Assembly (NCBI GenBank): GCA_910589165.1
Contig: CAJUSP010000001.1
Coordinates: 321,728 to 385,727 of the forward strand
Source of the DNA: an uncultured Adlercreutzia sp.
GTDB taxonomy: Bacteria > Actinomycetota > Coriobacteriia > Coriobacteriales > Eggerthellaceae
Length of the DNA: 64,000 bases
Direction: 5' to 3'
Numbering within the stretch: the first letter of the stretch is position 1; the number at the start of each line of letters is the position of its first letter. Below, piece after piece: positions 1-8,579 of this stretch. A model generated the notes under the pieces. That model was not told where the DNA came from and ran no database searches. It worked only from the letters and a program-made list of their open reading frames with translations. A program made the position numbers and the translations under genes.

Positions 1-282
1 CAGCCGCTGCCGCTCCTCGGCCAGGCGCGCCACGGCCGCTTCCAGAATCTCCTTCAGCGAAGCCAAGTCCCCCGAATCGTTCGCGCGGTGCGCCTCCTCG
101 ACGGGAACGCCGATGAATTCCAAATGCGACATCGCGTCCAGCAGGCGCGAGTCAAGCAAGTCGAAGGTGTCGGCGGTGCCGGCGACGGGCTGCAGGAAGC
201 CCTCGTTCACGTAGCCCGCGAACGCCCCCTCGTCCATGGCGTTCAGGCGCGCCATCTGCCGGGCGGTGAAGGTGCTTCTCAT
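1..282 (-). CDS. MerR-like regulator, C-terminus cut by window edge
   Basis: Reading the minus strand from an ATG at 282 gives at least 94 codons running off the left edge, beginning MRSTFTARQMARLNAMDEG. The N-terminus resembles a MerR helix-turn-helix (a QMARLNA stretch followed by a tract like the MerR wing), and the later part looks like the start of the MerR coiled coil. It lacks the usual TLRFYQ recognition motif, so it may be a degenerate or effector-type partner. Its ATG overlaps the TGA of the upstream MerR gene (ATGA at 279-282), which implies translational coupling and perhaps a heteromeric sensor. The family call is an inference from weak similarity to the neighbouring regulators. 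Confidence 0.55.
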   Translation of the reverse strand, partial: MRSTFTARQMARLNAMDEGAFAGYVNEGFLQPVAGTADTFDLLDSRLLDAMSHLEFIGVPVEEAHRANDSGDLASLKEILEAAVARLAEERQRL

Positions 283-1187
283 CGGGCATCGCCCCTCTCG
301 ATGCGGTTGCCGTTCCAGGCCATACGGCTGCGCACGGGCAGGCTGATGCGGTAGAAGGGCCGCTTGCCTGGATCGAAGTAGTGCTCGAAGCGCGTGACGC
401 TCTCGCTGATGAGCGGGCCGGTAATTTCCAGATCCTTGGCCCGGGCGTAGTCGAGCATGCGCGCCACGCGGTTCTGGGCCCGGTCGGCGGGGTTCGCCGC
501 GTCGAAGGTGGTGTACATGACAAGCGCGTTGCCGCCGGGCAGCACCTCGGCCCCGTCGGCCTTATCCTCGGGTGCGACGCGCACGAAGGGGGTGTGGTGG
601 AACAGCTGCACCTCGGGGGCAATGGCCTCCTTCGCGACGATGACGCCGCTGTTGCGCAGAAGCGAGGCGGGCAGGTTGCGGGCGGCCAGCTGCTTCTTTA
701 TATGGCACTGGGTTCGCTCCATCTGCGCGGCGATATCCTCTTCCTCCCACGTTGCCATAACGGCCGGCTCCACGGCATCGAGCCGCACGATGAGCCGGTC
801 GGGCTCGTGGGCGAACAGCAGGTTGTCGCGAATGGGGGTCGTGTGGAAGGCCTTAAGCCCCGCGAGCAGGTCCTCCGAGGCGCGCCGGGCCGCATCGAGC
901 TCGGCCAGCCGCGCGCGGGTCTGCTCGAGCTTTTCCGCCATGGCCTGCTGCAGGCGCCCCATGTCGGCGTCCTCGATGATGCCGGTTATCTCGTCGAGCG
1001 AGAACCCGGCGCTCTGCAGCTGGGTGATCAGGTCGATGCGGGGCGCTTGGGTGATGGTGTAGTAGCGCCGCCCGTTGGCCTCGTCCACGAACGCCGGCTC
1101 CAGCAGCCCCCGCTCCTGATAGAAGCGCAGGGTGCGGCTGGAGACGCAGTTCTCCTTGGCCATTTGCCCCACATTCAAATACTCCAT
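279..1187 (-). CDS. MerR-family transcriptional regulator with effector-binding domain
   Basis: The 302-residue protein opens with a MerR DNA-binding domain: GQMAKENCVSSRTLRFYQ, then the wing residues GRRYYTI, over about residues 1-75. A coiled-coil helix follows (about 80-115) and then a C-terminal region like the BmrR/GyrI-type ligand pocket. I chose the ATG at 1187 over the ORF start at 1217 because GAGGAGG lies just upstream and the homologous regulators here start at the same point. Its promoter (1216-1246) carries a palindrome in a 19-bp spacer, so it is probably autoregulated. It is divergent from the first haem/molybdopterin pair, the obvious target. The ligand is unknown. Confidence 0.9.
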   Translation of the reverse strand: MEYLNVGQMAKENCVSSRTLRFYQERGLLEPAFVDEANGRRYYTITQAPRIDLITQLQSAGFSLDEITGIIEDADMGRLQQAMAEKLEQTRARLAELDAARRASEDLLAGLKAFHTTPIRDNLLFAHEPDRLIVRLDAVEPAVMATWEEEDIAAQMERTQCHIKKQLAARNLPASLLRNSGVIVAKEAIAPEVQLFHHTPFVRVAPEDKADGAEVLPGGNALVMYTTFDAANPADRAQNRVARMLDYARAKDLEITGPLISESVTRFEHYFDPGKRPFYRISLPVRSRMAWNGNRIERGDAR

Positions 1188-1215
1188 CGCTCCTCCTCGT
1201 CCCCTTGGGTGCCGC

Positions 1216-1246
1216 ATTATAGCGCACTGCCCTTAGGGCGGGACAA
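1216..1246 (-). promoter_or_regulatory. MerR-type promoter of the divergent merR gene
   Basis: On the minus strand TTGTCC (1241-1246) and TATAAT (1216-1221) are separated by 19 bp that contain CCCTAAGGG. A 19-bp spacer with a central dyad is the mark of promoters that MerR proteins untwist. The transcript would start about 20 nt upstream of the ATG at 1187. Confidence 0.7.
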
Positions 1247-1290
1247 GGGGTGGACCGCGGCGATCTGCTGAAATATTTTGAAAAGAGGGG

Positions 1291-1321
1291 TTGAAGTTGC
1301 CGCAGCGTGAACATTTAGAGT
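1291..1321 (+). promoter_or_regulatory. Possible 19-bp-spacer promoter of the first A gene
   Basis: TTGAAG (1291-1296) and TAGAGT (1316-1321) are separated by exactly 19 bp, as at the other A genes, but no CCCTTAGGG dyad is present. Another promoter in this 226-bp gap cannot be excluded. Confidence 0.4.
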
Positions 1322-1412
1322 GGGCTCATCGATCGCGCGGTGCCTCCGAGGGGAAGGAGGTTTCACGGGCATTCGCGCGCGGAGAGAGCCTACGAGAGGA
1401 GGGATTTTCCCT

Positions 1413-3035
1413 ATGATTATCAAGAAGAGCAGCGTGCTGCTCGGCTGCACCACCGTGGCGGTGGCCGGCGTGCTGGCCCTGGCTGGGTGCGCGCCGTCTG
1501 CCTCGGCGCCGGCCGACCTGTCCAGCACCGGCGGCGACGCGGTAGCCGACGAGCCCGCCATTGAATCGCCCTACCAGATGGACTACGACCCCGACGCGCC
1601 GGTCGTGAAGCAGCTGGCCGACGGCCGCTTCGTGCAGCGCACCCCCAGCATGGAGCCGGATGCGAAGCTCGACTACCAGTTCAACGTGCGCAACCTCAAG
1701 GCCGACACGCGCGGCTGCGGCTCCTGCCACGACGATCTGGAGGCCGCGCTCACGTCGTTCCGTCCCACCCACGTGGGTGTGCTCGGCGGCTACGAGCACA
1801 GCTGGACCATCCTGGAGTGCATCACCTGCCACACCGATGAGACCCCCAACTGGATCGGCACCATTGGGCCCACCATCCATTCCATCCACAACATCGACGC
1901 GGCAACCCCTGACGCCTCCTGCGCCAACTGCCACGAGCTTGACGCCAAGACCGGCGACTACAAGCTGTGGGAGGAAGTCAAGTACGACTATCTGGGCGGT
2001 ATCACCGAGGTGGAGGATCCCGGTGCCACCTTCGATTGGGATCAGGACTACCTGAGCCCCGAGGGCATGCCGAAGAAGAACTGGCTGTCAAAGGAATACG
2101 ACCGCATCCGCTACGACCACTGGGTGAACAACGACCCGCTGGACGAGTCGATGCTCGACACCTGGGAGATCACCATCTCCGGCGAGGTGAACGAGGAGAA
2201 GACCTGGACGGTGCGCGAGCTGATGGAAGAGGCTCCCAGCGTGACCATGACCATGGTTCAGCAGTGCGAGATCAACCCGCTCGGCGGTGACATCATCGGC
2301 CAGGCCGAGGTGACCGGCGTGCCCCTGTCCTGGGTGCTCGAGCAGGCCGGCGTCACGCCCGACGCGGTGGCTGTCACCTGCAAGTCGCCCAACGGTGAGC
2401 AGGCCGGCTACTACGGCGTGCGCCTCGACGTGCTGGCCCAGCACGAGGCCGTGCTCGCCTACGAGATCAACGGCGAGCCGCTCTCCTGGATGGACGGCTA
2501 CCCGATGAACCTGTACTTCAGCGGCATCACCGGCTCCCGTAACGCCAAGAGCTTCTCGGAGATCATCGTCACGAGCGAGAACTTCGACGGCCAGGGCGTG
2601 GGCGGCGACAAGACCACCCTCGGCGTGGCCAAGCCCAACGTGGGCATCCTGAACACCGAGGACGGTCAGATCATCGAGGCCGGCAAGCCCTACACCATCG
2701 AGGGCTGGGCGAACGCCTGGGAAGACCCGATGATCGGCGTGGAGTTCTCGCTGGACAACGGCGCCACCTGGAAGCGCTTCGATGTGAGCGGCTCCGACAC
2801 CGAGCGCTGGGTGCACTGGAACTACACCTTCACGCCCGAGGCCGGCGTTGACACGGCCTACGTGGTTCAGGTCCGCGGCGTGTGCCTGAACGAGGACGGC
2901 ACCACCGAGCTCTACACCGCCCCCGGCGGCAAGCTCAACGAGGTCATCGAGGAAACCGAGCGTACCACCAAGGTGCCCCTGAAGCTGCTGCTGAACGCCA
3001 AAACCGATATGTCTTCGATCGAGGTGACTGACTAA
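1413..3035 (+). CDS. Unit 1 A: triheme c-type, sulfite-oxidase-fold molybdopterin lipoprotein
   Basis: The 540-residue protein has a Sec lipoprotein signal with lipobox LAGC near residue 27, and no twin arginine. Three CxxCH haem-attachment sites lie at residues 102 (CGSCH), 136 (CITCH) and 170 (CANCH), with extra histidines (IHSIH) that could be distal ligands. From about 240 the sequence follows the sulfite oxidase fold: QQCEIN at 285 holds the cysteine expected to bind Mo, then TGVPLSWVLEQAGV and a YEINGEPLSW loop. After a KPNVGI linker comes an Ig-like Mo-co dimerisation domain (FSLDNGATWKRF to the end). The ATG at 1413 follows GAGGAGGG. Its stop shares one base with the B gene start. Substrate and electron partner are unknown. 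Confidence 0.88.
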   Translation: MIIKKSSVLLGCTTVAVAGVLALAGCAPSASAPADLSSTGGDAVADEPAIESPYQMDYDPDAPVVKQLADGRFVQRTPSMEPDAKLDYQFNVRNLKADTRGCGSCHDDLEAALTSFRPTHVGVLGGYEHSWTILECITCHTDETPNWIGTIGPTIHSIHNIDAATPDASCANCHELDAKTGDYKLWEEVKYDYLGGITEVEDPGATFDWDQDYLSPEGMPKKNWLSKEYDRIRYDHWVNNDPLDESMLDTWEITISGEVNEEKTWTVRELMEEAPSVTMTMVQQCEINPLGGDIIGQAEVTGVPLSWVLEQAGVTPDAVAVTCKSPNGEQAGYYGVRLDVLAQHEAVLAYEINGEPLSWMDGYPMNLYFSGITGSRNAKSFSEIIVTSENFDGQGVGGDKTTLGVAKPNVGILNTEDGQIIEAGKPYTIEGWANAWEDPMIGVEFSLDNGATWKRFDVSGSDTERWVHWNYTFTPEAGVDTAYVVQVRGVCLNEDGTTELYTAPGGKLNEVIEETERTTKVPLKLLLNAKTDMSSIEVTD

Positions 3036-3841
3036 TGAACGAGAAAACACGCAAGATCGCGGGCGTGGCCGGCAGCGCCCTCATGCTCACCACCATGGGC
3101 GCCGGCGCGGTAACCGCCTTCGCCGACGAGGCGCCCGCTGCCCCCGAGCCCGCTGCGGCGGCTCAGGAGACCGGGGCTGCCGCCGAGCTGGTCACGGCCA
3201 GCGAGGTGCAGGGCACCTTCGGCTTCACCCAGGGCGCGCTCTCCTCGCTCGATCAGGTGCAGAAGGCCTTCAAGGCGGCCAACTACCTGTGCGGCGCCGG
3301 CGAGATGGTCGAGGTCGACCCCGCTATGGTGGGCGATTGGGCCATCGTGGTGAAGGGCGAGGTGCAAAACCCCTACGTTGCCACAACCGACGAGATCATC
3401 GAGCGCGAGCTGAACGAGAACGTCGTGCTTGGCTGCTCGTGCGCCGGCAACCCGGCCGACGGTGCGGCCAGCGTGAACGTGGAAGTGACCGGCGCCAGCG
3501 TGGTGAGCCTGCTTGACGCGGCCCGCCCGACCGCCGATGCCAACACCATCGTGTTCACCTCGGCCGACGGCTACGAGGTGGCCCTGCCCCTCACCTACAT
3601 CGAGCAGCGCTACGCGCCCATCGTGTTCGCGGTGAACGGCTCGCCCCTCATCGACTCGGTCGGTGGCGTGAACCAGCTGTGGCTCGGCTCGTCCTCGGCC
3701 CGCTACTTCGCCCGTAACATCGTCTCCATCACCCTCGAGGCGCGCCAGACGCCGCCGCCGGCGCCCGGCACCCCCGAGGCCGGCGACACCTATGCGAACC
3801 TTCCCAACGTGGGCGTGGCCTACGGCGGGGAAATCGCCTAG
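3035..3841 (+). CDS. Unit 1 B: secreted molybdopterin-domain partner protein
   Basis: The 268-residue protein has a Sec signal peptide ending near AFADE and no haem motif. The body is a sulfite-oxidase-type molybdopterin domain without the dimerisation domain. A conserved GCSCAGNPADG loop (Cys 134 and 136) occupies the place of the Mo-ligand loop, followed by SADGYEVALPL and NGSPLIDSVGG, the counterpart of the sulfite oxidase NGEPL loop. It ends with the tail YANLPNVGV...GG shared by all six B proteins. One difference from its paralogues: the position read as CPIVF in most of them is APIVF here. The start overlaps the A gene stop (TAATG), so the two are translationally coupled and probably form a complex. 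Confidence 0.85.
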   Translation: MNEKTRKIAGVAGSALMLTTMGAGAVTAFADEAPAAPEPAAAAQETGAAAELVTASEVQGTFGFTQGALSSLDQVQKAFKAANYLCGAGEMVEVDPAMVGDWAIVVKGEVQNPYVATTDEIIERELNENVVLGCSCAGNPADGAASVNVEVTGASVVSLLDAARPTADANTIVFTSADGYEVALPLTYIEQRYAPIVFAVNGSPLIDSVGGVNQLWLGSSSARYFARNIVSITLEARQTPPPAPGTPEAGDTYANLPNVGVAYGGEIA

Positions 3842-3853
3842 CGTCTCCCCTAA

Positions 3854-3897
3854 GGGCATTCCCCGGCCCCCAAAGCGGGGGAGTGCCCTCCTCTTTT
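3854..3897 (+). terminator. Terminator after unit 1
   Basis: GGGCATTCCCC (3854-3864) pairs with GGGGGAGTGCCC (3877-3888), followed by a pyrimidine tract ending TTTT. Confidence 0.75.
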
Positions 3898-3923
3898 CAA
3901 CCTTTTCTGTTCCCCTCCCCCTA

Positions 3924-3960
3924 GGAAGGGCCGCATTCTCCTCCCGAATGCGGCCCTTCC
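3924..3960. terminator. Second hairpin, possible bidirectional terminator
   Basis: A perfect 15-bp stem, GGAAGGGCCGCATTC against GAATGCGGCCCTTCC, with a 7-nt loop. It lies 27 nt beyond the first terminator and insulates unit 2. Confidence 0.65.
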
Positions 3961-3997
3961 GCGTGTTTTCGGGCGCAAAAAATTTCGGAAAAACCTC

Positions 3998-4028
3998 TTG
4001 CCTGTCCCCTTAGGCCAGCTTCTAACGT
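3998..4028 (+). promoter_or_regulatory. MerR-type promoter of unit 2
   Basis: TTGCCT (3998-4003) and TAACGT (4023-4028) are 19 bp apart, with spacer GTCCCCTTAGGCCAGCTTC carrying the CCCTTAGG dyad. Confidence 0.75.
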
Positions 4029-4131
4029 TACCTCCCGAACCGCTCCGCATCCCCTTTAGGGCGGTTCGCTGCCGACCCTTCCCGGGGAGGGGAGGGGGAG
4101 GTTTTACCGGAAGGAAAGAAAGGAGAAGAGC

Positions 4132-5811
4132 ATGAGGAAGATGCCGAAGTCCAAGGTTGCCTTGGGCGGCTGCATCGCCGCGGCCATGGCGCTCGCGCTC
4201 GTTGCCGGCTGTGCGCCGCAACCGACGGCGACGGCCACCGACCCGGCCGATGCCACGGGATCGAATGCCGACAAGGTAATGGAGGACGTGAGCGCGGTGC
4301 TCACGCCTGAGTGGGATCCGCTGGCGCCGGTGGTGAAGCAGCTGTCTGACGGCACGCTCATCCAGCGCACCCCCGACGAGAACATCAGCGCGTCGCTGGA
4401 CGCCACCGCCGTGCTGCACCACCCGACCGAGAACGTGCCTGCCAACACGTACTTCACTAAGGCCGACGCCCGCGGCTGCAATGCCTGCCACGAGGACTTG
4501 GCCGCTACGATCGACAATATGCCCTACGGCCATCATCCGCTGTCGAACCCCCTGGGGCTCGAGGCCAGCGTGCAGCAGTGCCTGCAGTGCCACCGCATCG
4601 GCGGCTCCACCGTGCAGACGGTGCCCGGCGAGTTCGGCACGATGATTCACGCCCTGCATATGGGCAAGGCCGACTGCTGGAACTGCCATGACGCTTCCAA
4701 CAACGGCACCGCCTCGGGCGGCCAGGGCGAGTTCGACTACTCCGGCTCCATCTCGGGCGACGAGCAGGGCGAGGCCACCGAGTCGAACCAGATGGTGCTG
4801 TGGGATCTGGTGAAGCACAACAAGCTGCGCGGCATCACCGATATCGACCAGGCCGACATGGGCACGAACTTCACCTGGGACACCGACCAGCTGACGAACC
4901 CCGCCGAGCTGTTCAACGTGCCGTGGGAGACCTTCCAGGCCGACTACGACCGTCTGCAGCGCCAGCGCGACGGCGTGCCGCTGGACGAGGAGATGTTCAA
5001 TACCTGGACCATCACCGTTACCGGCGATGTGGGCCAGGAGATGACCTGGACGCTGCCCGAGCTCATCGAGCAGGCCCCCAGCGAGGAGTTCGTCGCCAAG
5101 CTGAACTGCACCGTGAACCCCACCAACGGCCCCTACATCGGCCAGGTTCAGTGCAAGGGCATTCCGGTGCGCTGGCTGCTTGAGCAGGCCGGCCTCGACC
5201 CGAACGCCGCCACGGTGAGCTTCTGCACGCCGGACGGCCCCTACGGCTCCGACGCCGTGCCGGCCATCATGAACGAGAACAACATCTCTCACCTCGTGTA
5301 CGAAATGGGCGGCGAGCGCCTCACCTGGGCCAACGGCTACCCGGTTATGTACGTGCGCGGTGCGGTGGCGGCCTTCACCGACGTGAAGAACGTGAGCGAG
5401 CTCGCGGTGTCTACGGGCGCCGGCTCGGGCTATGGTTCCGACTTCCGCTTCGGCATCGAGTACGCCACGCCCTCCATCGGCATCTACAACCTGCATGAGG
5501 GTCAGATCATCAAGACCGGCGAGACCCATCAGTTCTCCGGCTATGTCGATGCCTACAACGAGCCGGTGGTGGCCATGGAGATCTCCATGGACCGCGGCAA
5601 GACCTGGCACCGCTTCGACATCGACGGTGCCGATCCGAACCAGATGATCACCTGGTACTACGACTTCACGCCCGAGGCCGACGGCGCCTACTGCATCGCC
5701 ATGCGCGGCATCAGCGAGTCGGGCCGCGTGACCGAGGAATACGTCGAGAAGATGGTCGTGGCCAAGTCTGAGATGCCCCAGCCGACCAACGGAAGCGAGG
5801 CGACGAACTAA
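4132..5811 (+). CDS. Unit 2 A: triheme c-type, sulfite-oxidase-fold molybdopterin lipoprotein
   Basis: The 559-residue paralogue of the unit 1 A protein has lipobox VAGC at residue 27 and an N-terminus with basic residues but no RR pair. Haem sites are at 116 (CNACH), 150 (CLQCH) and 182 (CWNCH). The putative Mo-ligand cysteine is in KLNCTVN near 326, followed by KGIPVRWLLEQAGL and YEMGGERLTW, then the YATPSIGIYN linker and the dimerisation domain (MEISMDRGKTWHRF). A long inserted segment after the third haem (about 185-225) distinguishes it from unit 1. A strong GGAGAAG precedes the ATG. The upstream MerR-type promoter predicts inducible expression. The loop around the cofactor differs between paralogues, which suggests different substrates (inference). 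Confidence 0.88.
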   Translation: MRKMPKSKVALGGCIAAAMALALVAGCAPQPTATATDPADATGSNADKVMEDVSAVLTPEWDPLAPVVKQLSDGTLIQRTPDENISASLDATAVLHHPTENVPANTYFTKADARGCNACHEDLAATIDNMPYGHHPLSNPLGLEASVQQCLQCHRIGGSTVQTVPGEFGTMIHALHMGKADCWNCHDASNNGTASGGQGEFDYSGSISGDEQGEATESNQMVLWDLVKHNKLRGITDIDQADMGTNFTWDTDQLTNPAELFNVPWETFQADYDRLQRQRDGVPLDEEMFNTWTITVTGDVGQEMTWTLPELIEQAPSEEFVAKLNCTVNPTNGPYIGQVQCKGIPVRWLLEQAGLDPNAATVSFCTPDGPYGSDAVPAIMNENNISHLVYEMGGERLTWANGYPVMYVRGAVAAFTDVKNVSELAVSTGAGSGYGSDFRFGIEYATPSIGIYNLHEGQIIKTGETHQFSGYVDAYNEPVVAMEISMDRGKTWHRFDIDGADPNQMITWYYDFTPEADGAYCIAMRGISESGRVTEEYVEKMVVAKSEMPQPTNGSEATN

Positions 5812-6611
5812 TGAACGATACCGCTAAGAAGATTGCAGGCGCCACCGGATCGCTGTTGCTGTTGTCCTCCATGGGCATGGGCGCCGTGACCGCCTTCGCC
5901 GAGGAGGCGCCCGAGGCCGCTCCGGCTGGTGCCGAGGCTGTTGAAGGGGAGGGCGGCGCTGCTGCCACTTCCCCGGTCGTGGCCGGCACGTTCTCCTTCA
6001 CGCAGGACACCGTGAGCTCCATCGACCAGGTGGCCCGCATGCTGCGCGCCTCCAGCTACCTGTGCGGCGGCGCGGGCGGCGAACTCACCGAGGTGGCTGC
6101 CGCCGATTGGGAGATCGCTGTGCGCGGTGACGTGGAGAGCCCGTACGTCACCACTGTGGCTGACATCCAGGCCGACCCGGCGGTGCAGAAGGTGCTGCTC
6201 GGCTGCTCGTGCGCCGGCAACCCCGCTGACGGCGACGCCTCGGTGGCCGCCCAGGTCACCGGCGTGTCGGTGAAGCTCATGCTCGACCGCGCCGGCGTGG
6301 CCGACGGCGCGAACACCGTGGTGTTCACCTCGGCTGACGGCTACGAGGTGGCCCTGCCGCTGCGCTACCTGACCCAGCGCTACTGCCCCATCGTCTTCGA
6401 CGTGAACGGCAGCCCCATCGCCGACGCCGCCGGCGGCACGAACCAGCTGTGGCTCGGCTCCACCTCCGCGAAGTACTTCGTGCGCAACGTGGCCTCTATC
6501 ACCGTGGAGACCCGCGCCGAGGCGCCGGCCGACCCCGGCACCGCCGAGGCGGGCGACACCTACGCGAACCTCCCCAACGTGGGCGTCGCCTTCGGCGGCG
6601 AGGTCGCCTAA
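5811..6611 (+). CDS. Unit 2 B: secreted molybdopterin-domain partner protein
   Basis: The 266-residue protein has a Sec signal cleaved near AFAEE. The conserved features of the B family are all present: YLCGG near 83, GCSCAGNPADG (Cys 132/134), ADGYEVALPL, RYCPIVF, NGSPIADAAGG and the tail YANLPNVGV. It shares one base with the end of its A gene (TAATG), giving a tightly coupled pair. It has no haem site and no dimerisation domain, so electron transfer would have to go through the A partner (inference). No enzyme activity can be assigned from sequence. Confidence 0.85.
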   Translation: MNDTAKKIAGATGSLLLLSSMGMGAVTAFAEEAPEAAPAGAEAVEGEGGAAATSPVVAGTFSFTQDTVSSIDQVARMLRASSYLCGGAGGELTEVAAADWEIAVRGDVESPYVTTVADIQADPAVQKVLLGCSCAGNPADGDASVAAQVTGVSVKLMLDRAGVADGANTVVFTSADGYEVALPLRYLTQRYCPIVFDVNGSPIADAAGGTNQLWLGSTSAKYFVRNVASITVETRAEAPADPGTAEAGDTYANLPNVGVAFGGEVA

Positions 6612-6620
6612 GGCGCTATC

Positions 6621-6645
6621 GCGGCGCCCCCCGCTGGGGCGCCGC
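6621..6645 (+). terminator. GC hairpin after unit 2
   Basis: GCGGCGCCCC (6621-6630) and GGGGCGCCGC (6636-6645) form a perfect 10-bp stem with a 5-nt loop. There is no T tract, so termination is uncertain. Confidence 0.45.
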
Positions 6646-6688
6646 ACCTGCTGCGAGCAGGGCTCCCTCCTCCCTCCAGGCCCTGCCC

Positions 6689-6747
6689 GCAGGTCGGGGA
6701 GTCTTCTTCCTCCCTTATCCCCCACCGACGAAGACTCCCCGACCTGC
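6689..6747. repeat. Perfect 18-bp inverted repeat with 23-nt loop
   Basis: GCAGGTCGGGGAGTCTTC (6689-6706) is repeated exactly in inverted form at 6730-6747. It lies in the 278-bp gap before unit 3. It may be a terminator without a T tract or a small mobile repeat; no second copy was noticed in the window. Confidence 0.7.
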
Positions 6748-6761
6748 GACTATGCCTTCTA

Positions 6762-6818
6762 TGCATACTGGTATGCACTCTCCGTTCTTGCCTCTTTCCT
6801 TAGGGCACCCTGTATTTT
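6762..6818 (+). promoter_or_regulatory. MerR-type promoter of unit 3 with an upstream palindrome
   Basis: TTGCCT (6788-6793) and TATTTT (6813-6818) are 19 bp apart with spacer CTTTCCTTAGGGCACCCTG. Just upstream is the dyad TGCATAC-TG-GTATGCA (6762-6777), placed where an additional activator could bind. Confidence 0.72.
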
Positions 6819-6889
6819 CTCGCTAACCGCCTTCGGGCGGTGGAGGGTTTGCAGTGTGTGCAAAGAGAAGAGAAAAGGAAGGAGAGACC

Positions 6890-8560
6890 ATGAGTAAGCG
6901 AACGAACCTGCTGAAAATGGCAACCGCCGGCGCGCTGGTGAGCGGCCTGCTGGTTCTGGGGGCCTGCGCGCCCCAGGCCACGCCTCCCGCGGCGACGGAT
7001 GCGGCCGATGCGTCCCCGCAGGAGCTGGCCATGACCGGCATTCCCGCCCCGGTGGAAATCGCCGATCGCCCCGTGGTGTACCAGTACCCGGACGGCACGC
7101 TCGTGCAGCGCACGCCCAGCGAGGATCAGGAATCGCCCGACTACAACATGCCGGCCCAGTACGTGCCGTCCAACGTGGTCAACCTGCATGCCGACGCCAA
7201 GGGCTGCAATTCGTGCCACCCCGATTTGGGCGAGCTGGTGTACAACATGTCGCTCGAGGGCGGTCGCTACGACCACTATGACATGCGCGCCAAGCTGGGC
7301 ACCAACGTCGACGTGAACCAGTGCATGAGCTGCCACGCCCTGCGCGGTCGCCCTTCGCAGACGGTCGAGGGCGAGTTCGGCAACCTCATCCACGGCATTC
7401 ACCAGAACATTGACGGCGCCAACTGCTGGAGCTGCCATGCCGCCACCGACGCCACGAGCACCGATGACGTGGTGGGCTCGGGCAATATGGTCGTTTGGGA
7501 TCTGTTCAAGTACGACCTGTTGCGCGGTATCAAGGACATCGCCGACGAGGATATGCCCGACAGCTTCAACTACCGTACCGACGAGACGTGGGAGGCCGAT
7601 AAGGACTGGACCGTGCAGTGGTTCGGCGGCCCCGAAGAGGGCTGGCGCGACGAGGAGCGCTCCGACCAGATTAAGGCCGGCGACGAGATCGGCGACCCGG
7701 AGATCTTCGATAACTGGACCATCACCATCACGGGTATGGTCGACAAGGAGATCACCTGGACGCTGCCCGAGCTGATTGCCACGGCGCCCTCCGAGACTCA
7801 TGTGCAGAAGAAGCTGTGCGCCCATAACCCCACTAACGGCCCGTGGATCTACCAGGGCGAGTGGACCGGCATTCCCATCGAGTGGTTCCTCGAGCAGGCC
7901 GGCGTACAGGAGGGTGCCACTTCGGTGTCCCTCATCGCCAACGACGGCGCCTCGTCCCATTACCCCATCGAGGAGGCCACCGATCCTGAGCGCAACGACA
8001 TGATCTGCTACGAGCTGAACGGCGAGCGCCTGCGCCAGACCACCGGCTATCCGGTAGTGTACAAGGCCGAGACCCGCGGTGCCAACGACGAGCGTCGTGA
8101 GATCGTCGAGATCCAGGTGGGCGACCGCGAGGTCGATCCGCACGAGCTGCACGGCAACCACGAGTTCACCAAGCCCGATGTGGGCATCTTCGACCTGCGC
8201 GACGGCCAGATCTTCCAAACCGGCCAGCCCATCCAGTTCCATGGGTATGCCGAGTGCTACAACCAGGAAGTGGCCGCTGTGGAGATCTCCATGGACCGTG
8301 GCAAGACCTGGAAGCGCTTCGACACGCCCGACCACGACATGGAGCGCCTGATGACCTGGACCTACGACTGGACGCCTGAAGAGGCCGGCTCCTACTGCAT
8401 CTACGTGCGCGGCGTGTCCGGCAACGCCTGGCATCCCAACGGCGACATCGAGTACATCGGCGAGACCACCCAGGATCCGCTGAAGATCATGGTGACCGTG
8501 GTCGATCAGCTCCCCGAGCCCGATGTGGTGCTCGAAGAGGGCGACATTGCCTACAACTAG
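6890..8560 (+). CDS. Unit 3 A: triheme c-type, sulfite-oxidase-fold molybdopterin lipoprotein
   Basis: The 556-residue protein begins at the ATG at 6890 after GGAAGGAGAG; the longer frame lacks a ribosome site. The lipobox is LGAC at 26. Haem sites are at 106 (CNSCH), 145 (CMSCH) and 179 (CWSCH). The Mo-ligand cysteine candidate is in KKLCAHN near 310, followed by TGIPIEWFLEQAGV and YELNGERLRQ. The dimerisation domain (VEISMDRGKTWKRF) ends in an acidic tail. An acidic, tryptophan-rich segment (about 205-250) between the haem and molybdopterin domains is longer than in unit 1 and resembles unit 2, its nearest relative here by eye. Confidence 0.88.
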   Translation: MSKRTNLLKMATAGALVSGLLVLGACAPQATPPAATDAADASPQELAMTGIPAPVEIADRPVVYQYPDGTLVQRTPSEDQESPDYNMPAQYVPSNVVNLHADAKGCNSCHPDLGELVYNMSLEGGRYDHYDMRAKLGTNVDVNQCMSCHALRGRPSQTVEGEFGNLIHGIHQNIDGANCWSCHAATDATSTDDVVGSGNMVVWDLFKYDLLRGIKDIADEDMPDSFNYRTDETWEADKDWTVQWFGGPEEGWRDEERSDQIKAGDEIGDPEIFDNWTITITGMVDKEITWTLPELIATAPSETHVQKKLCAHNPTNGPWIYQGEWTGIPIEWFLEQAGVQEGATSVSLIANDGASSHYPIEEATDPERNDMICYELNGERLRQTTGYPVVYKAETRGANDERREIVEIQVGDREVDPHELHGNHEFTKPDVGIFDLRDGQIFQTGQPIQFHGYAECYNQEVAAVEISMDRGKTWKRFDTPDHDMERLMTWTYDWTPEEAGSYCIYVRGVSGNAWHPNGDIEYIGETTQDPLKIMVTVVDQLPEPDVVLEEGDIAYN

Positions 8561-8579
8561 GCTGGAAGGAGTGAAGATA

